Positions 9,357 through 18,285 of a stretch of 57,175 nt of DNA are shown one piece after another; the first letter of the stretch is position 1, and every line of letters begins with the position of its first letter. A program made the translations under genes and the position numbers. This DNA comes from Billgrantia endophytica (GTDB lineage: Bacteria; Pseudomonadota; Gammaproteobacteria; Pseudomonadales; Halomonadaceae). The stretch is taken from NCBI RefSeq assembly GCF_002879615.1, contig NZ_PNRF01000024.1, forward strand, positions 1-57,175. The letters are read 5' to 3'. A model generated the notes under the pieces. That model saw nothing but the letters and a program-made list of their open reading frames with translations. It did no database searches and was not told the origin of the DNA.

Positions 9357-10064
9357 TCAAATGAATCCCTGTTCCTGCATGCGTCCAATCACGTTACGCC
9401 AGCGTGAGAGCCTGGCGACCGGGTCCGCTCGTGACTGGCTCGAACCGCCGGCCCACAGCCCTTCGCTGTTGAAACTGAAGACCGGGTCCAGGTCGGTACG
9501 CTGGGAGGCTGGCGTGATCGAGGGCACGAGATTGTCGAGAACCAGCGGTGTGGCGGCCGGGGTTTCGTAATAGCCCAGTACCATATGCGCCTGAACGATC
9601 TGACCACGCCCGATGCGGGCGCGAACGTAGATCATGCGCAGCCGATCGCCCGGCACGCCGAGTTCCTTGAGGGTGACGTACTTGGCGATGGAGTAGTCCT
9701 CGCAGTCGCCCTGTCCCTGCCCCATGGTTTCCAGCGGTGTTGCCCAGAAGTCTTCCTGCCCCCAGTTATCGATATCGTCTACCCAGCGAACGCGACGGTT
9801 GAAGAAGTCATTGACCTCGCGTAGTTGCGTATCCAGGTCGGCGTCTCTGAGTCGGTCGAGCAGGGCGAACCACTCTTCCAGAGTGTTCAGTCCCTGCTGG
9901 CCATACAGCCGCTGCATGCTGGTACGCAATCTTGCACGGTCGATACGCGCTTCCACCCGTGTCGGCTTCAGCCCTAGCCCCGCCACGAGCAGCACACTGC
10001 CCAGGCCGGCCAGAAAACGGCGGCGACCGGGTTGGAAGGTGTGCTGAGAGGGACCGTAAGGCAT
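9357..10064 (-). CDS. lapG: LapG-like periplasmic transglutaminase-fold cysteine protease
   Basis: A 235-residue protein. The N-terminus has a twin-arginine-like RRRFLAGLG followed by a hydrophobic stretch (export signal, ~14-33). The catalytic triad of the LapG (BTLCP, DUF920) family is visible as Cys121 in GDCEDY, His160 in AHMVLGY and Asp177 in LDN. In characterised Lap systems this protease cuts the N-terminal retention domain of the giant adhesin and releases it, unless LapD bound to c-di-GMP sequesters it. The proximity of a giant adhesin and lapD gives the same reading here. The ribosome-binding site at 10064 is weak, but no better in-frame start was seen. Confidence 0.92.
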   Translation of the reverse strand: MPYGPSQHTFQPGRRRFLAGLGSVLLVAGLGLKPTRVEARIDRARLRTSMQRLYGQQGLNTLEEWFALLDRLRDADLDTQLREVNDFFNRRVRWVDDIDNWGQEDFWATPLETMGQGQGDCEDYSIAKYVTLKELGVPGDRLRMIYVRARIGRGQIVQAHMVLGYYETPAATPLVLDNLVPSITPASQRTDLDPVFSFNSEGLWAGGSSQSRADPVARLSRWRNVIGRMQEQGFI

Positions 10065-10105
10065 GGGGCGAGCCGGCAGTAGTGTTTCGTTGCGTAACGA
10101 GTCGT

Positions 10106-10122
10106 GTCATTAAGTACATGAC
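10106..10122. promoter_or_regulatory. Inverted repeat upstream of lapG
   Basis: GTCAT / ATGAC arms around a 7-bp AT-rich centre lie 42 bp upstream of the lapG start. A second small repeat (CGTT...AACG, 10088-10099) is adjacent. They could be an operator for lapGD. The pattern is loosely like FleQ boxes, but the spacing differs, so no regulator is named. No confident -10/-35 pair was found. Confidence 0.35.
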
Positions 10123-10194
10123 GTTTCGAGTATAAAGGACCGAGCATGCCAGTACGACAGGCATGAACATCACATGCGAGGGGGCGTGGTGTTC

Positions 10195-11349
10195 TCAGCC
10201 TTTCCCCGGGCCCTGCCAGACGCGTAGCCTGCCGATCCAGCTCAGGGACCGGGAGGCGGACCGCAGTTCGTGAGCCGCTGCGTCGAGGCTCTGGTGTGGA
10301 GGGAGTTCACGGACGTAGACCGAGACATCGATCTGATTGTCCAGGTAATGCAGGTCGAGAGCGACACGGGTCTGCCAGACGGGGCAGGCGCTCCATGTTT
10401 CGTCAAGCACGCCTTCCACGTCGCGGCGCAGGGGCAGGCCGGGTCGCAGGCTGTGCTCGGTTTCGTCGGAATCGTCTTCCGGGTCGATATGGAAGGTGAC
10501 GTCGGCAAGGTTGGGGAAGGCATCGCGCAGGTGCCGGCTGACCTGGTTGCCGATCTCGTGGGCCTCGGACACGGTAAGCCGCGGTGCCACGACGATATGC
10601 AGGTCCAGCACGTCGTGGCTGCCGAGTGAACGGGTGCGCAGATCATGCACGCCATCCACGCCGGGAACGGCTTCGGCGATGGTTCGCATGCGCTCGCGGT
10701 CGGCGGTGGGAAGGGCGGTATCAATCAGCTCCTGGCTGGATTCCCACAGCAGCCGGCCCCCCACCTGGCCGACCATGATGCCCACCACGATGGCGGCCAC
10801 GGCATCCATCCAGCCGACGCCGAACTGGGCCGCCAGCAGGCCGATCAGCACCACGACAGTGGAAAGGGCGTCTGAACGGGAGTGCCAGGCATTGGCTTCC
10901 AGAAGGCGGGAGTTCACCCGCTTGGCGACCCGCATGGTATAGCGGTAGATCCACTCCTTGGCGATCAGCGCCACCACGGCAATGCCGATGGCCCAGAACC
11001 CGGGGGCCGGAATGGGGTCGCCATCGATCAGGCGGGCAAGGCTTGCCCAGGCGATGCCGCCTGCCACGAAAATGAGAACGCTGCCGAGCCACAGGGTGGC
11101 GAGCGTTTCGATGCGTCCGTGGCCATAGGGGTGATTGCTGTCGGGAGCCTGGCGCCCGAAATGCGTGGCAGCCAGCACGAAACCATCGGTGACGAGATCG
11201 GAGAAAGAGTGGATGCCATCGGCGATAAGGGCGGCGGAGCCGACCAGCCAGCCCGCGACTATCTTCATCGAGCCGACGATCAGGTCGACCATGGCACCGA
11301 TCAGGGTGACCTTGTGGGCTTCGCGAGTGCGAATGGCGTGGTCAATCAT
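10195..11349 (-). CDS. Cation diffusion facilitator (CDF) family divalent metal exporter
   Basis: A 384-residue inner-membrane protein with about six hydrophobic segments in the first 210 residues and a cytoplasmic ferredoxin-like C-terminal domain. The metal site residues of the family are present as HSFSD in TM2 and HSRSD in TM5 (HxxxD in each), a pattern common among Zn-type transporters rather than the DxxxD of FieF/YiiP. The loop HPYGHGRIETLA is the usual CDF signature. The ATG at 11349 overlaps the stop of the upstream acyltransferase by 8 bp, so the two are translationally coupled. The exact metal cannot be told from sequence; Zn, Fe, Mn, Co or Ni are possible. Confidence 0.88.
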   Translation of the reverse strand: MIDHAIRTREAHKVTLIGAMVDLIVGSMKIVAGWLVGSAALIADGIHSFSDLVTDGFVLAATHFGRQAPDSNHPYGHGRIETLATLWLGSVLIFVAGGIAWASLARLIDGDPIPAPGFWAIGIAVVALIAKEWIYRYTMRVAKRVNSRLLEANAWHSRSDALSTVVVLIGLLAAQFGVGWMDAVAAIVVGIMVGQVGGRLLWESSQELIDTALPTADRERMRTIAEAVPGVDGVHDLRTRSLGSHDVLDLHIVVAPRLTVSEAHEIGNQVSRHLRDAFPNLADVTFHIDPEDDSDETEHSLRPGLPLRRDVEGVLDETWSACPVWQTRVALDLHYLDNQIDVSVYVRELPPHQSLDAAAHELRSASRSLSWIGRLRVWQGPGKG

Positions 11350-12550
11350 CGTTCACCATCTCTCCCGCCTTGTTGCGGACCGGATTGGCGTATTGGGTCA
11401 GCCACCAATCGCGCAGCTCGGTGGGTACGTCGTTCAGCCGTGCCTGGAAGTGTGCGCGGTCAAGGTCGCTGACCTCGCTCATGTCCAACAGTTCGGGGGC
11501 ACCGCCCAGGGCCTCGAGTGCCAGGTAATGGCTGGGAAAGAGGTGGTAGCCGCCCACGACCTGGCGATCGATTTCGGCCGCCACGGCTTCCGGCGTATCG
11601 AAACTCGTCCCCAGCGGTTCGCCGAAACGGAGCTGTACCCTGCCCTTGTGGCCGGTGATGCCGGCAACGATGGACTGGATATCCTCGAACTCACTCTTGT
11701 CGTAGCGGCCCTGAGTGTGGATGGCATGCAGCTCTCTGGCCTTCTGCAGGTCGCAGGGGTCGTATTCGTAGCTGATCGATACCGGGACCATGCGCAGCTC
11801 GGCGATCGCTTCACCGATCGGGGCCTTGCGATCCTCTTGTCGTCTCGCCATGGTCAGCATCTTGATGATTGCCGTGTCCGTGCGATCGATGCCGTCCTTG
11901 GCCCGTCCTTCCCGCTGGGCCATCCAGATCGAATGGTTGTCCCCGGTGATGGAGTGGCGGATATAGGCGGAGAGCGACTGGTATGCGGCCAGCATCGCGC
12001 GTTTGCCACGCAGGGCGCGGGGCACGATGAAGCTCTTGTTGAGCCGCATGAGGTCGGTGACATAAGGCTTCTTGAGAAGGTTGTCGCCAATGGCGATACG
12101 CACGGTATCGCGGCCGGCCAGATGCAGCGCGTAATTGACGAAGGCGGGGTCGAGCGATATGTCCCGGTGGTTGCCAATGAAGAGATAGGCCGCATCCGGA
12201 GCCAGGTGCTCCAGGCCCTCGACGACGAAGTCGTCGGTGGAGGTACGAATCATGCGGGCCATGTAATGCGCGATACGCATCTGGAAGTCGCGGACACTGG
12301 TGACGTCGCGTGTCTCACGGCGAATGGCGTAGGCCGCTATGGCGCGTGCCAGTGCAGGCAGCATTCTGCTGAGGCGAGGCAGGCGGTAGCGCGTCAGGGC
12401 GTCCAGCAGTTCCCTGTTGCTGGACAGGCGCGCGAGCACTGCCGCGACTTCCTCGTCCTGATAGGGACGAATGTCAGCCCAAGGGTCATTGAGATCCACG
12501 CCGGTCGGAGCATCGGCCGCCGGCGCGTCTTGCTTGGCCGGATCGATCAT
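11342..12550 (-). CDS. PlsC-type glycerol(phosphate) acyltransferase-domain protein
   Basis: A 402-residue protein. The start at 12550 is chosen because its ATG overlaps the rdgC stop as ATGA; an in-frame ATG 45 bp upstream exists but lies inside rdgC. The acyltransferase block reads FIGNHRDISLDPAFV. The His and the aligned downstream Asp are separated by five residues, not the four of the standard NHX4D motif, unless the nearer Asp is used. A later 'PEAVAAEIDRQVVGGYHLFP' region belongs to a family-specific C-terminal extension. It probably acylates a glycerol or lysophospholipid acceptor at the inner face of the membrane. The substrate is uncertain. It is the middle gene of the rdgC-acyltransferase-CDF operon. 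Confidence 0.75.
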   Translation of the reverse strand: MIDPAKQDAPAADAPTGVDLNDPWADIRPYQDEEVAAVLARLSSNRELLDALTRYRLPRLSRMLPALARAIAAYAIRRETRDVTSVRDFQMRIAHYMARMIRTSTDDFVVEGLEHLAPDAAYLFIGNHRDISLDPAFVNYALHLAGRDTVRIAIGDNLLKKPYVTDLMRLNKSFIVPRALRGKRAMLAAYQSLSAYIRHSITGDNHSIWMAQREGRAKDGIDRTDTAIIKMLTMARRQEDRKAPIGEAIAELRMVPVSISYEYDPCDLQKARELHAIHTQGRYDKSEFEDIQSIVAGITGHKGRVQLRFGEPLGTSFDTPEAVAAEIDRQVVGGYHLFPSHYLALEALGGAPELLDMSEVSDLDRAHFQARLNDVPTELRDWWLTQYANPVRNKAGEMVNDD

Positions 12551-13479
12551 GCGCTGCCCTGCGGCGAGGCGTTCGAGACTTCGCCATCCAGCCATTCGAT
12601 CAAGCGTTCGATCTGTTCGGCTAGCGCCTGGGTCATCAGCATGAAGTCAGCCTCCAGTCGTACGATGGCGTCCCCATCATCTTCAGTTTCATTGGCTTCG
12701 TCGATCAGTGCGTCACTGAACCGCAGGGATTTCAGCGCCAGGTCATCATGTAGCACGAAGCTTAGCCGTCCTTCTATCTCCAGGGCTAGCCGGCTGGCCT
12801 GGCGGCCCGTCGCGAGCAGTTGCTGGATCTCGTCGCTGTCCAGATCCACCTGGCGGGCACGCAATACGCCATCGTCGCCCTTGGCCTTGAGCTCGACCTG
12901 ATCACCCAGTTGCAGGCTTGCCGGACGGCTGTCCGGTTCGGCCAGCCAGTGGGTCATGGCGCGCATCGGCAGGGTCTGGGTGGCGAGCGGGGTGACCTTG
13001 AGACTGCCGAGGGTTTCCCGCAGCAGGTCCAGTACCTCCTCGGCGCGCTTGCGTGAGCTGCTGTTCACCGCAATCAGGTTGCGCTGCGTATCCCACCACA
13101 GGTCGACCTTCTGGCTACGGATAAAGGCCCGTGGCAGCAGTTCTTCGTAGACCTGCTCCTTCAGCTCCTGCTTTTCCTGACGGCGCAGCTTGCGGCCTTC
13201 ACGGGCTTCGATATCGGCGCCACGCTCCTCGACTTCCTCGCGCACCACGCCAGCCGGCAGCAGGCGCTCCTGCCGCAGTACCGTCATCAGGCGCTGGCCC
13301 TGCAGTTCATGCAGCAGCGCGGTGCCGGCCCGCCCCGCTGGCGGGCACCAGCCCAGTCGCCGCGCTTCCGTATTGCCGGGTAGGCGCGCGGCCTGCCCGG
13401 CTAGTGCCGATTCCAGGTCGGCCGCCGGGATCGCCGCTGCCTCATGCAAGCGGTAAAGATGCAAGTGCTTGAACCACAT
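12547..13479 (-). CDS. rdgC: Recombination-associated protein RdgC
   Basis: A 310-residue protein, close to the 303 of E. coli RdgC. The start at 13479 gives the family N-terminus MWFKHLHLYRLHE, with an AGGGAA element upstream; an earlier in-frame Met adds six residues without support. RdgC is a ring-shaped, non-specific DNA-binding protein that restrains RecA and affects replication fork repair. The sequence matches along its length, including KHPxxRE-type charged helices and a conserved C-terminal LMTQALAEQIERLIEWL. It is the first gene of a three-gene coupled operon, which is unusual company for it. Confidence 0.93.
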   Translation of the reverse strand: MWFKHLHLYRLHEAAAIPAADLESALAGQAARLPGNTEARRLGWCPPAGRAGTALLHELQGQRLMTVLRQERLLPAGVVREEVEERGADIEAREGRKLRRQEKQELKEQVYEELLPRAFIRSQKVDLWWDTQRNLIAVNSSSRKRAEEVLDLLRETLGSLKVTPLATQTLPMRAMTHWLAEPDSRPASLQLGDQVELKAKGDDGVLRARQVDLDSDEIQQLLATGRQASRLALEIEGRLSFVLHDDLALKSLRFSDALIDEANETEDDGDAIVRLEADFMLMTQALAEQIERLIEWLDGEVSNASPQGSA

Positions 13480-13569
13480 GGCGCATTCCCTGAGCAAAAA
13501 AGACGCATATTATGGCCAAGGGGGGGCGGCGGTTCCAGTGCCCCGGCAAAGACAGGGCAATCTGAATTT

Positions 13570-13583
13570 CAAACTCTTGTTTG
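13570..13583. promoter_or_regulatory. PsrA-type operator (CAAAC-N4-GTTTG)
   Basis: A perfect inverted repeat TTCAAAC-TCTT-GTTTGAA (13568-13585) contains CAAAC-N4-GTTTG, the consensus given for PsrA, the TetR-family long-chain fatty-acid sensor of Pseudomonas. It overlaps the proposed -35 of the thioesterase promoter in the 162-bp divergent region shared with rdgC. The match is seen directly. Binding by a PsrA homolog is inference. Confidence 0.55.
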
Positions 13584-13610
13584 AATTTCGTGGGTGAAGG
13601 CGCCTAGAAT
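13581..13610 (+). promoter_or_regulatory. Candidate sigma-70 promoter of the thioesterase
   Basis: TTGAAT (13581-13586), an 18-bp spacer and TAGAAT (13605-13610) sit 32 bp upstream of the start codon. The inverted repeat at 13568-13585 covers the -35, consistent with repression by steric block. Confidence 0.5.
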
Positions 13611-13641
13611 CGAGGCTGCACGTCACACGAGGAGAACATTG

Positions 13642-14076
13642 ATGGATTCCCGCTTGTCCCGCGTCACCCTGCGTATCAGGGGCTACCACCTGGATGGCTA
13701 TGGCCATGTCAACAACGCCCGCTATCTGGAGTTCATGGAGGAGGGGCGTTGGGGGTACTTCGACGATCGTCCCGATGTGGCCCGGCTGTTCGCCAGCGGC
13801 AACCCCGCGCTGGTCGCCGTGAACCTCAACATCAACTACCGGCTCGCCGCCGTGGCGGGGGATGACCTGGAAGTGCTGACTCGCCTGGCGGAGCTGGGCG
13901 GCCGTAGTGCTCGCATGCACCAGGAGATTCGCCGCATACGGGATGGCAAGGTGGTCGCCGATGCCAATCTGACATTCGTGCTGCTCGATGTGAAGGCCAA
14001 CCAGTCGCTCGCCATCGAGGGTGAGTACCGCGAGGCACTGGCCCCATTGGTCATGGGCGATGAAGGCGTTGCCTGA
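13642..14076 (+). CDS. Hotdog-fold acyl-CoA thioesterase (YbgC/FadM-like)
   Basis: A 144-residue protein. The ATG at 13642 has GAGGAG eight bases upstream; the longer frame from 13594 would cover the promoter. The N-terminal signature GYHLDGYGHVNNARYLEFMEEGR is the 4-hydroxybenzoyl-CoA thioesterase-family active-site helix, with Asp in the usual catalytic position (the D of HLDGYGHVNN). It hydrolyses acyl-CoA esters in the cytoplasm. FadM-type enzymes clear unusual acyl-CoAs during fatty-acid degradation, which would fit control by the upstream PsrA-like site. The true substrate is not predictable from sequence. Confidence 0.85.
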   Translation: MDSRLSRVTLRIRGYHLDGYGHVNNARYLEFMEEGRWGYFDDRPDVARLFASGNPALVAVNLNINYRLAAVAGDDLEVLTRLAELGGRSARMHQEIRRIRDGKVVADANLTFVLLDVKANQSLAIEGEYREALAPLVMGDEGVA

Positions 14077-14221
14077 GCTTCGCTCATAATCGGCTTTCTC
14101 TGACAGGGCCCCGCTGCCTTTGCGCTGTTGGCGATGATATGATGTAAGGCTGTCATGGTGCGCCGTGCTATTCGCATAGGGACGCGCCAACACTGCTGCA
14201 GTGCAAAGGATTCGACGACCC

Positions 14222-16975
14222 ATGGGTGACATCGCCAGAGAGATTCTGCCAGTCAATATCGAGGACGAACTCAAGCAATCGTATCTCGATTACGCGATGA
14301 GCGTGATTATCGGCCGGGCGTTGCCCGACGTGCGCGACGGCCTGAAGCCAGTGCATCGGCGTGTACTGTTTGCCATGCACGAGCTGAGCAACGACTGGAA
14401 CAAACCCTACAAGAAATCGGCCCGCGTAGTCGGTGATGTCATCGGTAAGTATCACCCCCATGGTGACAGCGCCGTCTACGACACCATCGTTCGCATGGCC
14501 CAGCATTTCTCCATGCGTCACGTGCTGGTCGATGGGCAGGGTAACTTCGGTTCCATCGATGGCGACAACGCTGCCGCGATGCGTTATACCGAGGTGCGCA
14601 TGGCGCGGCTCGCTCACGAGCTGCTGGCGGACCTTGAGAAGGACACGGTCGACTGGGTCGACAACTATGACGGTACCGAGCGCATCCCGGATGTGCTGCC
14701 CACCAAGGTGCCCAACCTGCTGATCAATGGCTCCTCGGGCATCGCCGTCGGGATGGCCACCAATATTCCGCCCCACAACATGGTGGAAATCATCAGCGGC
14801 TGCCTGGCCCTGATCGACGACTACACCCTCACCGTCGATGACCTGATGGCGTATATCCCCGGCCCGGATTTCCCCACGGGGGCCATCATCAATGGTCGCG
14901 CCGGGATTCTCGAGGCCTATCGTACCGGGCGGGGGCGCATCTATGTGCGTGCCTGTCATACCATCGAACACGATGACAAGACCGGGCGCGACCATATCAT
15001 CGTTACCGAGCTGCCTTATCAGGTGAACAAGGCGCGGTTGATCGAGAAGATCGCCGAGCTGGTGAAGGACAAGAAGATAGAGGGCATTGCCGAGCTGCGC
15101 GACGAATCCGACAAGGACGGGCTGCGCGTGGTGATCGAGGTCAAGCGGGGTGAGTCTGGCGAGGTGGTGGTCAACAACCTCTTCGCTCAGACCCAGCTGC
15201 AGAATGTCTTCGGCATCAATATGGTCGCCATCGAGGATGGTCAGCCCAAGATCCTCAATCTCAAGGAGATCCTCGAAGCCTTCATTCGCCACCGCCGCGA
15301 AGTCGTGACCCGCCGTACCTTGTTCGAGCTGAAGAAGGCCCGCGAGCGTGGCCATATTCTTGAAGGCCTCGCCGTGGCCATCTCCAATATCGACGAGGTG
15401 ATCGAGCTGATCAAGGCCTCGCCGAGTGCCGCCGAGGCCAAGGAGAAGCTGCTCGACAAGGTATGGCCGCCGGGCCAGGTTACCGCCATGCTGGAGCGGG
15501 CGGGCGCGACCTCCTGCAAGCCGGAAGAGCTGGAGGAAGGGTTTGGCCTCAATCGGACCGGTAGCGAATATCGCCTCTCCCCGGCCCAGGCCCAGGCCAT
15601 TCTCGAGCTTCGCCTGCATCGCCTGACCGGGCTGGAAACCGAGAAGCTGCTCGACGAGTACCTGAGCATCCTGGAGCGTATCGCTGAACTGATGACGATC
15701 CTGGCGTCCAGTGAGCGCCTGCTCGAAGTGATCCGTGAGGAACTGGCTGCCGTGCGCGACCAGTTCGGCGATGAACGCCGGACCGAGATCCAGGCCAGCC
15801 ACCTCGATCTTTCCATCGAGGACCTGATCGCCGAGGAGGACATGGTGGTCACGGTCTCCCGGACCGGTTACGCCAAGACCCAGCCGCTATCCGACTACCA
15901 GGCCCAGCGTCGTGGCGGCCGCGGCAAGTCCGCCACGGCCATGAAGGACGAGGACGTCATCGAGCACCTGCTGGTCGCCTCGACCCACGATACCGTGCTG
16001 CTGTTCTCCAACAGGGGCAAGGTCTACTGGCTCAAGGTCTACGAGATGCCCAACGCCAGCCGTGGCTCCCGGGGCAAGCCGCTGGTCAACATGCTGCCGT
16101 TGGACGAGGGAGAGGCGATCAACGCCATCCTGCCGGTGCGTGAGTATCGGGAAGACAGCTATATCTTCTTCGCGACCGCCAAGGGTACTGTCAAGCGTAC
16201 CAGCCTGGATCAGTTCTCGCGGCCACGCAGTGTCGGCCTGATCGCCATCGACCTGGAGGAGGGCGACCGCCTGGTCGGAGCCGCGATTACCTCGGGTTCC
16301 GACCACGCCATGCTGCTGTCCTCCAACGGCAAGGCGATTCGTTTCGAAGAGGGCAATGTGCGTGCCATGGGGCGTACTGCCCGCGGTGTGCGCGGCATGC
16401 GCCTGCTGGGCGGTGCCGAAGTCATCAGTCTCATCATCCCGCAGAGTCAGCAGATCGATGCCGAAGCGGATGCCGAAACCGAGATCGAAGAGGGTATCGA
16501 GATCGAATCCGGTAATGGCAACGGCAATGGCAACGGCGGTCAGATCTACATCCTCACCGCCAGCGAGAACGGCTATGGCAAGCGCACGCGCCTCGAAGAG
16601 TTCCCGCTGCGCGGCCGTGGTGGCCAGGGCGTGATTGCCATGCAGACGAGTGAACGCAACGGTTCGCTCGTTGCTGCGATGCAGGTCTATTCGGCCGACG
16701 AGATGATGCTGATCACCGATAGGGGCACCCTGGTGCGCACTCGCGTCGATGAGGTCTCGATCACGTCCCGTAATACACAGGGCGTGATGCTGATTCGTCT
16801 CGGAAACGACGAAAAGCTGGTCAAGACCGTGCGCGTCGACGAGCCCGAGGAGGTCGGTGACATCGAAGACGCCGACGCTGACGACGCCGATATTCAGGGA
16901 GCCGCCGTTCAGGATGTCGACGACGCTCAGGGTACCGACATTCAGGACACCGACGACGCCGACAAGGACGATTGA
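14222..16975 (+). CDS. gyrA: DNA gyrase subunit A
   Basis: A 917-residue topoisomerase II A subunit. The ATG at 14222 gives [16 protein letters not shown] and makes the numbering agree with E. coli: catalytic Tyr122 (ARG-TYR at 121-122), Ser83 and Asp87 in [10 protein letters not shown]. The quinolone-resistance region is therefore wild type. The GyrA box QRRGGRGK is intact at the start of the DNA-wrapping C-terminal domain. Two low-complexity features are notable. An acidic then Gly-Asn repeat insert ([15 protein letters not shown] then [11 protein letters not shown] ~16450-16540) lies between beta-pinwheel blades. The C-terminus is a long very acidic tail (DNA ~16840-16975). Transcription may begin in the 145 bp upstream, but no convincing promoter was found. 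Confidence 0.98.
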   Translation: MGDIAREILPVNIEDELKQSYLDYAMSVIIGRALPDVRDGLKPVHRRVLFAMHELSNDWNKPYKKSARVVGDVIGKYHPHGDSAVYDTIVRMAQHFSMRHVLVDGQGNFGSIDGDNAAAMRYTEVRMARLAHELLADLEKDTVDWVDNYDGTERIPDVLPTKVPNLLINGSSGIAVGMATNIPPHNMVEIISGCLALIDDYTLTVDDLMAYIPGPDFPTGAIINGRAGILEAYRTGRGRIYVRACHTIEHDDKTGRDHIIVTELPYQVNKARLIEKIAELVKDKKIEGIAELRDESDKDGLRVVIEVKRGESGEVVVNNLFAQTQLQNVFGINMVAIEDGQPKILNLKEILEAFIRHRREVVTRRTLFELKKARERGHILEGLAVAISNIDEVIELIKASPSAAEAKEKLLDKVWPPGQVTAMLERAGATSCKPEELEEGFGLNRTGSEYRLSPAQAQAILELRLHRLTGLETEKLLDEYLSILERIAELMTILASSERLLEVIREELAAVRDQFGDERRTEIQASHLDLSIEDLIAEEDMVVTVSRTGYAKTQPLSDYQAQRRGGRGKSATAMKDEDVIEHLLVASTHDTVLLFSNRGKVYWLKVYEMPNASRGSRGKPLVNMLPLDEGEAINAILPVREYREDSYIFFATAKGTVKRTSLDQFSRPRSVGLIAIDLEEGDRLVGAAITSGSDHAMLLSSNGKAIRFEEGNVRAMGRTARGVRGMRLLGGAEVISLIIPQSQQIDAEADAETEIEEGIEIESGNGNGNGNGGQIYILTASENGYGKRTRLEEFPLRGRGGQGVIAMQTSERNGSLVAAMQVYSADEMMLITDRGTLVRTRVDEVSITSRNTQGVMLIRLGNDEKLVKTVRVDEPEEVGDIEDADADDADIQGAAVQDVDDAQGTDIQDTDDADKDD

Positions 16976-16992
16976 GAGCGTATTTAACCGGG

Positions 16993-17116
16993 GAGCGATG
17001 AGCTGTTCCGGCGACAAGCCTTCGCGAGGGCGCTGTAAACCCGTCCATGGGCGCTACTTTTGCCATCCATGGCAAAAGACCCTCGCTTCGCCTTGTCCCC
17101 GGCGCTCATCTCGCTC
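16993..17116. repeat. 124-bp multi-segment palindromic element between gyrA and serC
   Basis: Nested complementary arms run through the element: GAGCGA..TGAGC (16993-17003) with GCTCATCTCGCTC (17104-17116); GACAAG (17013-17018) with CTTGTC (17092-17097); GCGAGGG (17024-17030) with CCCTCGC (17080-17086). An internal perfect palindrome, 10-bp arms around CC, sits at 17057-17078 (core TTTTGCCAT / ATGGCAAAA). A single transcript could fold into a long cruciform-like structure. It has the look of a dispersed intergenic (REP/MITE-like) repeat. It contains no gene and lies 17 bp past the gyrA stop and 47 bp before serC, so it could also attenuate or process the transcript. Confidence 0.7.
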
Positions 17117-17163
17117 AACGCATAGCCTTGAGCACTAAAAGGCCAGAACGGAACACCACGCTG

Positions 17164-18282
17164 ATGACACGCCACTATAACTTCTGCGCCGGTCCCGCGG
17201 CGCTACCGGCTCCAGTCCTGGAGCGGGCTCGCGATGAGCTGCTGGACTATCAGGGGCGCGGGCTCTCCGTCATGGAGATGAGCCACCGGTCGCCAGAGTT
17301 CGTCGCCATCGCCAAGCAGGCCGAGGCCGACCTGCGCGAGCTGCTTGCCGTGCCCGACGATTACCGGGTGCTGTTCCTGCAGGGTGGCGCCAGTCTGCAG
17401 TTCTCGATGGTGCCCATGAACCTGCTGGGCAATGGCGGCAGCGCGAACTTCCTTTATACCGGTATCTGGGGCAAGAAGGCGCTTGCCGAAGCGAAGAAGC
17501 TTGGCTTCGCGACCCACCTGGCCGGCTCGAGTGAAGCCAGCCGGCATACCGAAGCGCCGCAGCGGGCGGATATCGAACTGGCCGCGGATGCCGCCTACCT
17601 CCACTATACCGCCAACGAGACGATCGGCGGCCTGGAGTTCGATTATGTGCCGGGTGACGAAGAGGGTGGGCTGCACCGGGACGATGGCAAGGTGGTGCCG
17701 CTGGTTTGCGACCTGTCATCCAGCATCCTGTCGGGTCCGCTTGATGTGTCGAAGTTCGGGGTGATTTATGCCGGTGCCCAGAAGAACATCGGTCCCGCGG
17801 GCCTGACCCTGGTGCTCGTGCGCGACGACCTGCTGGATCGCCGTTGCGAGCGGATTCCCGGCTTGTTCGAGTATCGGGCCATGGCCGAGGCCGGCTCCAT
17901 GATCAATACGCCGCCCACCTTCGCCTGGTATCTCGCCGGCCTGGTCTTCCAGTGGCTGAAGCGGGACATCGGCGGGCTCGAGGCCATGGACGCCATCAAC
18001 AGCCGCAAGGCCGCCAAGCTCTATGCGGCCATCGACGGCAGCGGGCTGTTCTCCAATCCTATCGCCCTGCGCAACCGCTCACGGATGAACGTACCCTTCG
18101 TGCTGGCCGACGAGCGACTCGACAAGCCGTTCCTCGCGGAAGCCGAGGAGGCCGGGCTGCTGAACCTCAAGGGGCATCGCAGCGTCGGCGGCATGCGTGC
18201 CAGCCTGTACAACGCCGTGCCAGAAGCCGCCGTGGATGCTCTCATCGACTTCATGGCCGATTTCGAGAAGCGAAGGGGATAA
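17164..18282 (+). CDS. serC: Phosphoserine aminotransferase
   Basis: A 372-residue PLP enzyme. The ATG at 17164 gives MTRHYNFCAGPAALP, the standard SerC N-terminus; the frame upstream runs into the palindromic element. The PLP lysine is in YAGAQKNIGPAG, and the phosphate-binding LQGGASLQF is at the usual place. It converts 3-phosphohydroxypyruvate to phosphoserine in serine synthesis and can serve in pyridoxal-phosphate synthesis. It is the first gene of the serC-pheA-tyrA/aroA-cmk-rpsA run, 3 bp before pheA. Confidence 0.97.
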   Translation: MTRHYNFCAGPAALPAPVLERARDELLDYQGRGLSVMEMSHRSPEFVAIAKQAEADLRELLAVPDDYRVLFLQGGASLQFSMVPMNLLGNGGSANFLYTGIWGKKALAEAKKLGFATHLAGSSEASRHTEAPQRADIELAADAAYLHYTANETIGGLEFDYVPGDEEGGLHRDDGKVVPLVCDLSSSILSGPLDVSKFGVIYAGAQKNIGPAGLTLVLVRDDLLDRRCERIPGLFEYRAMAEAGSMINTPPTFAWYLAGLVFQWLKRDIGGLEAMDAINSRKAAKLYAAIDGSGLFSNPIALRNRSRMNVPFVLADERLDKPFLAEAEEAGLLNLKGHRSVGGMRASLYNAVPEAAVDALIDFMADFEKRRG

Positions 18283-18285
18283 CAC

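Noticed and set aside
11135..12901. 588-codon plus-strand open frame across CDF, acyltransferase and rdgC
   Set aside because: It runs antisense to three recognised genes with intact motifs and shows no domain of its own.
14120..14143. gyrA promoter TTGCGC...TATGAT
   Set aside because: The spacing is only 12 bp, too short for sigma-70.
14168..15802. 544-codon open frame on the minus strand inside gyrA
   Set aside because: It mirrors GyrA in a high-GC region and matches no protein pattern; the plus-strand frame has full gyrase motifs.
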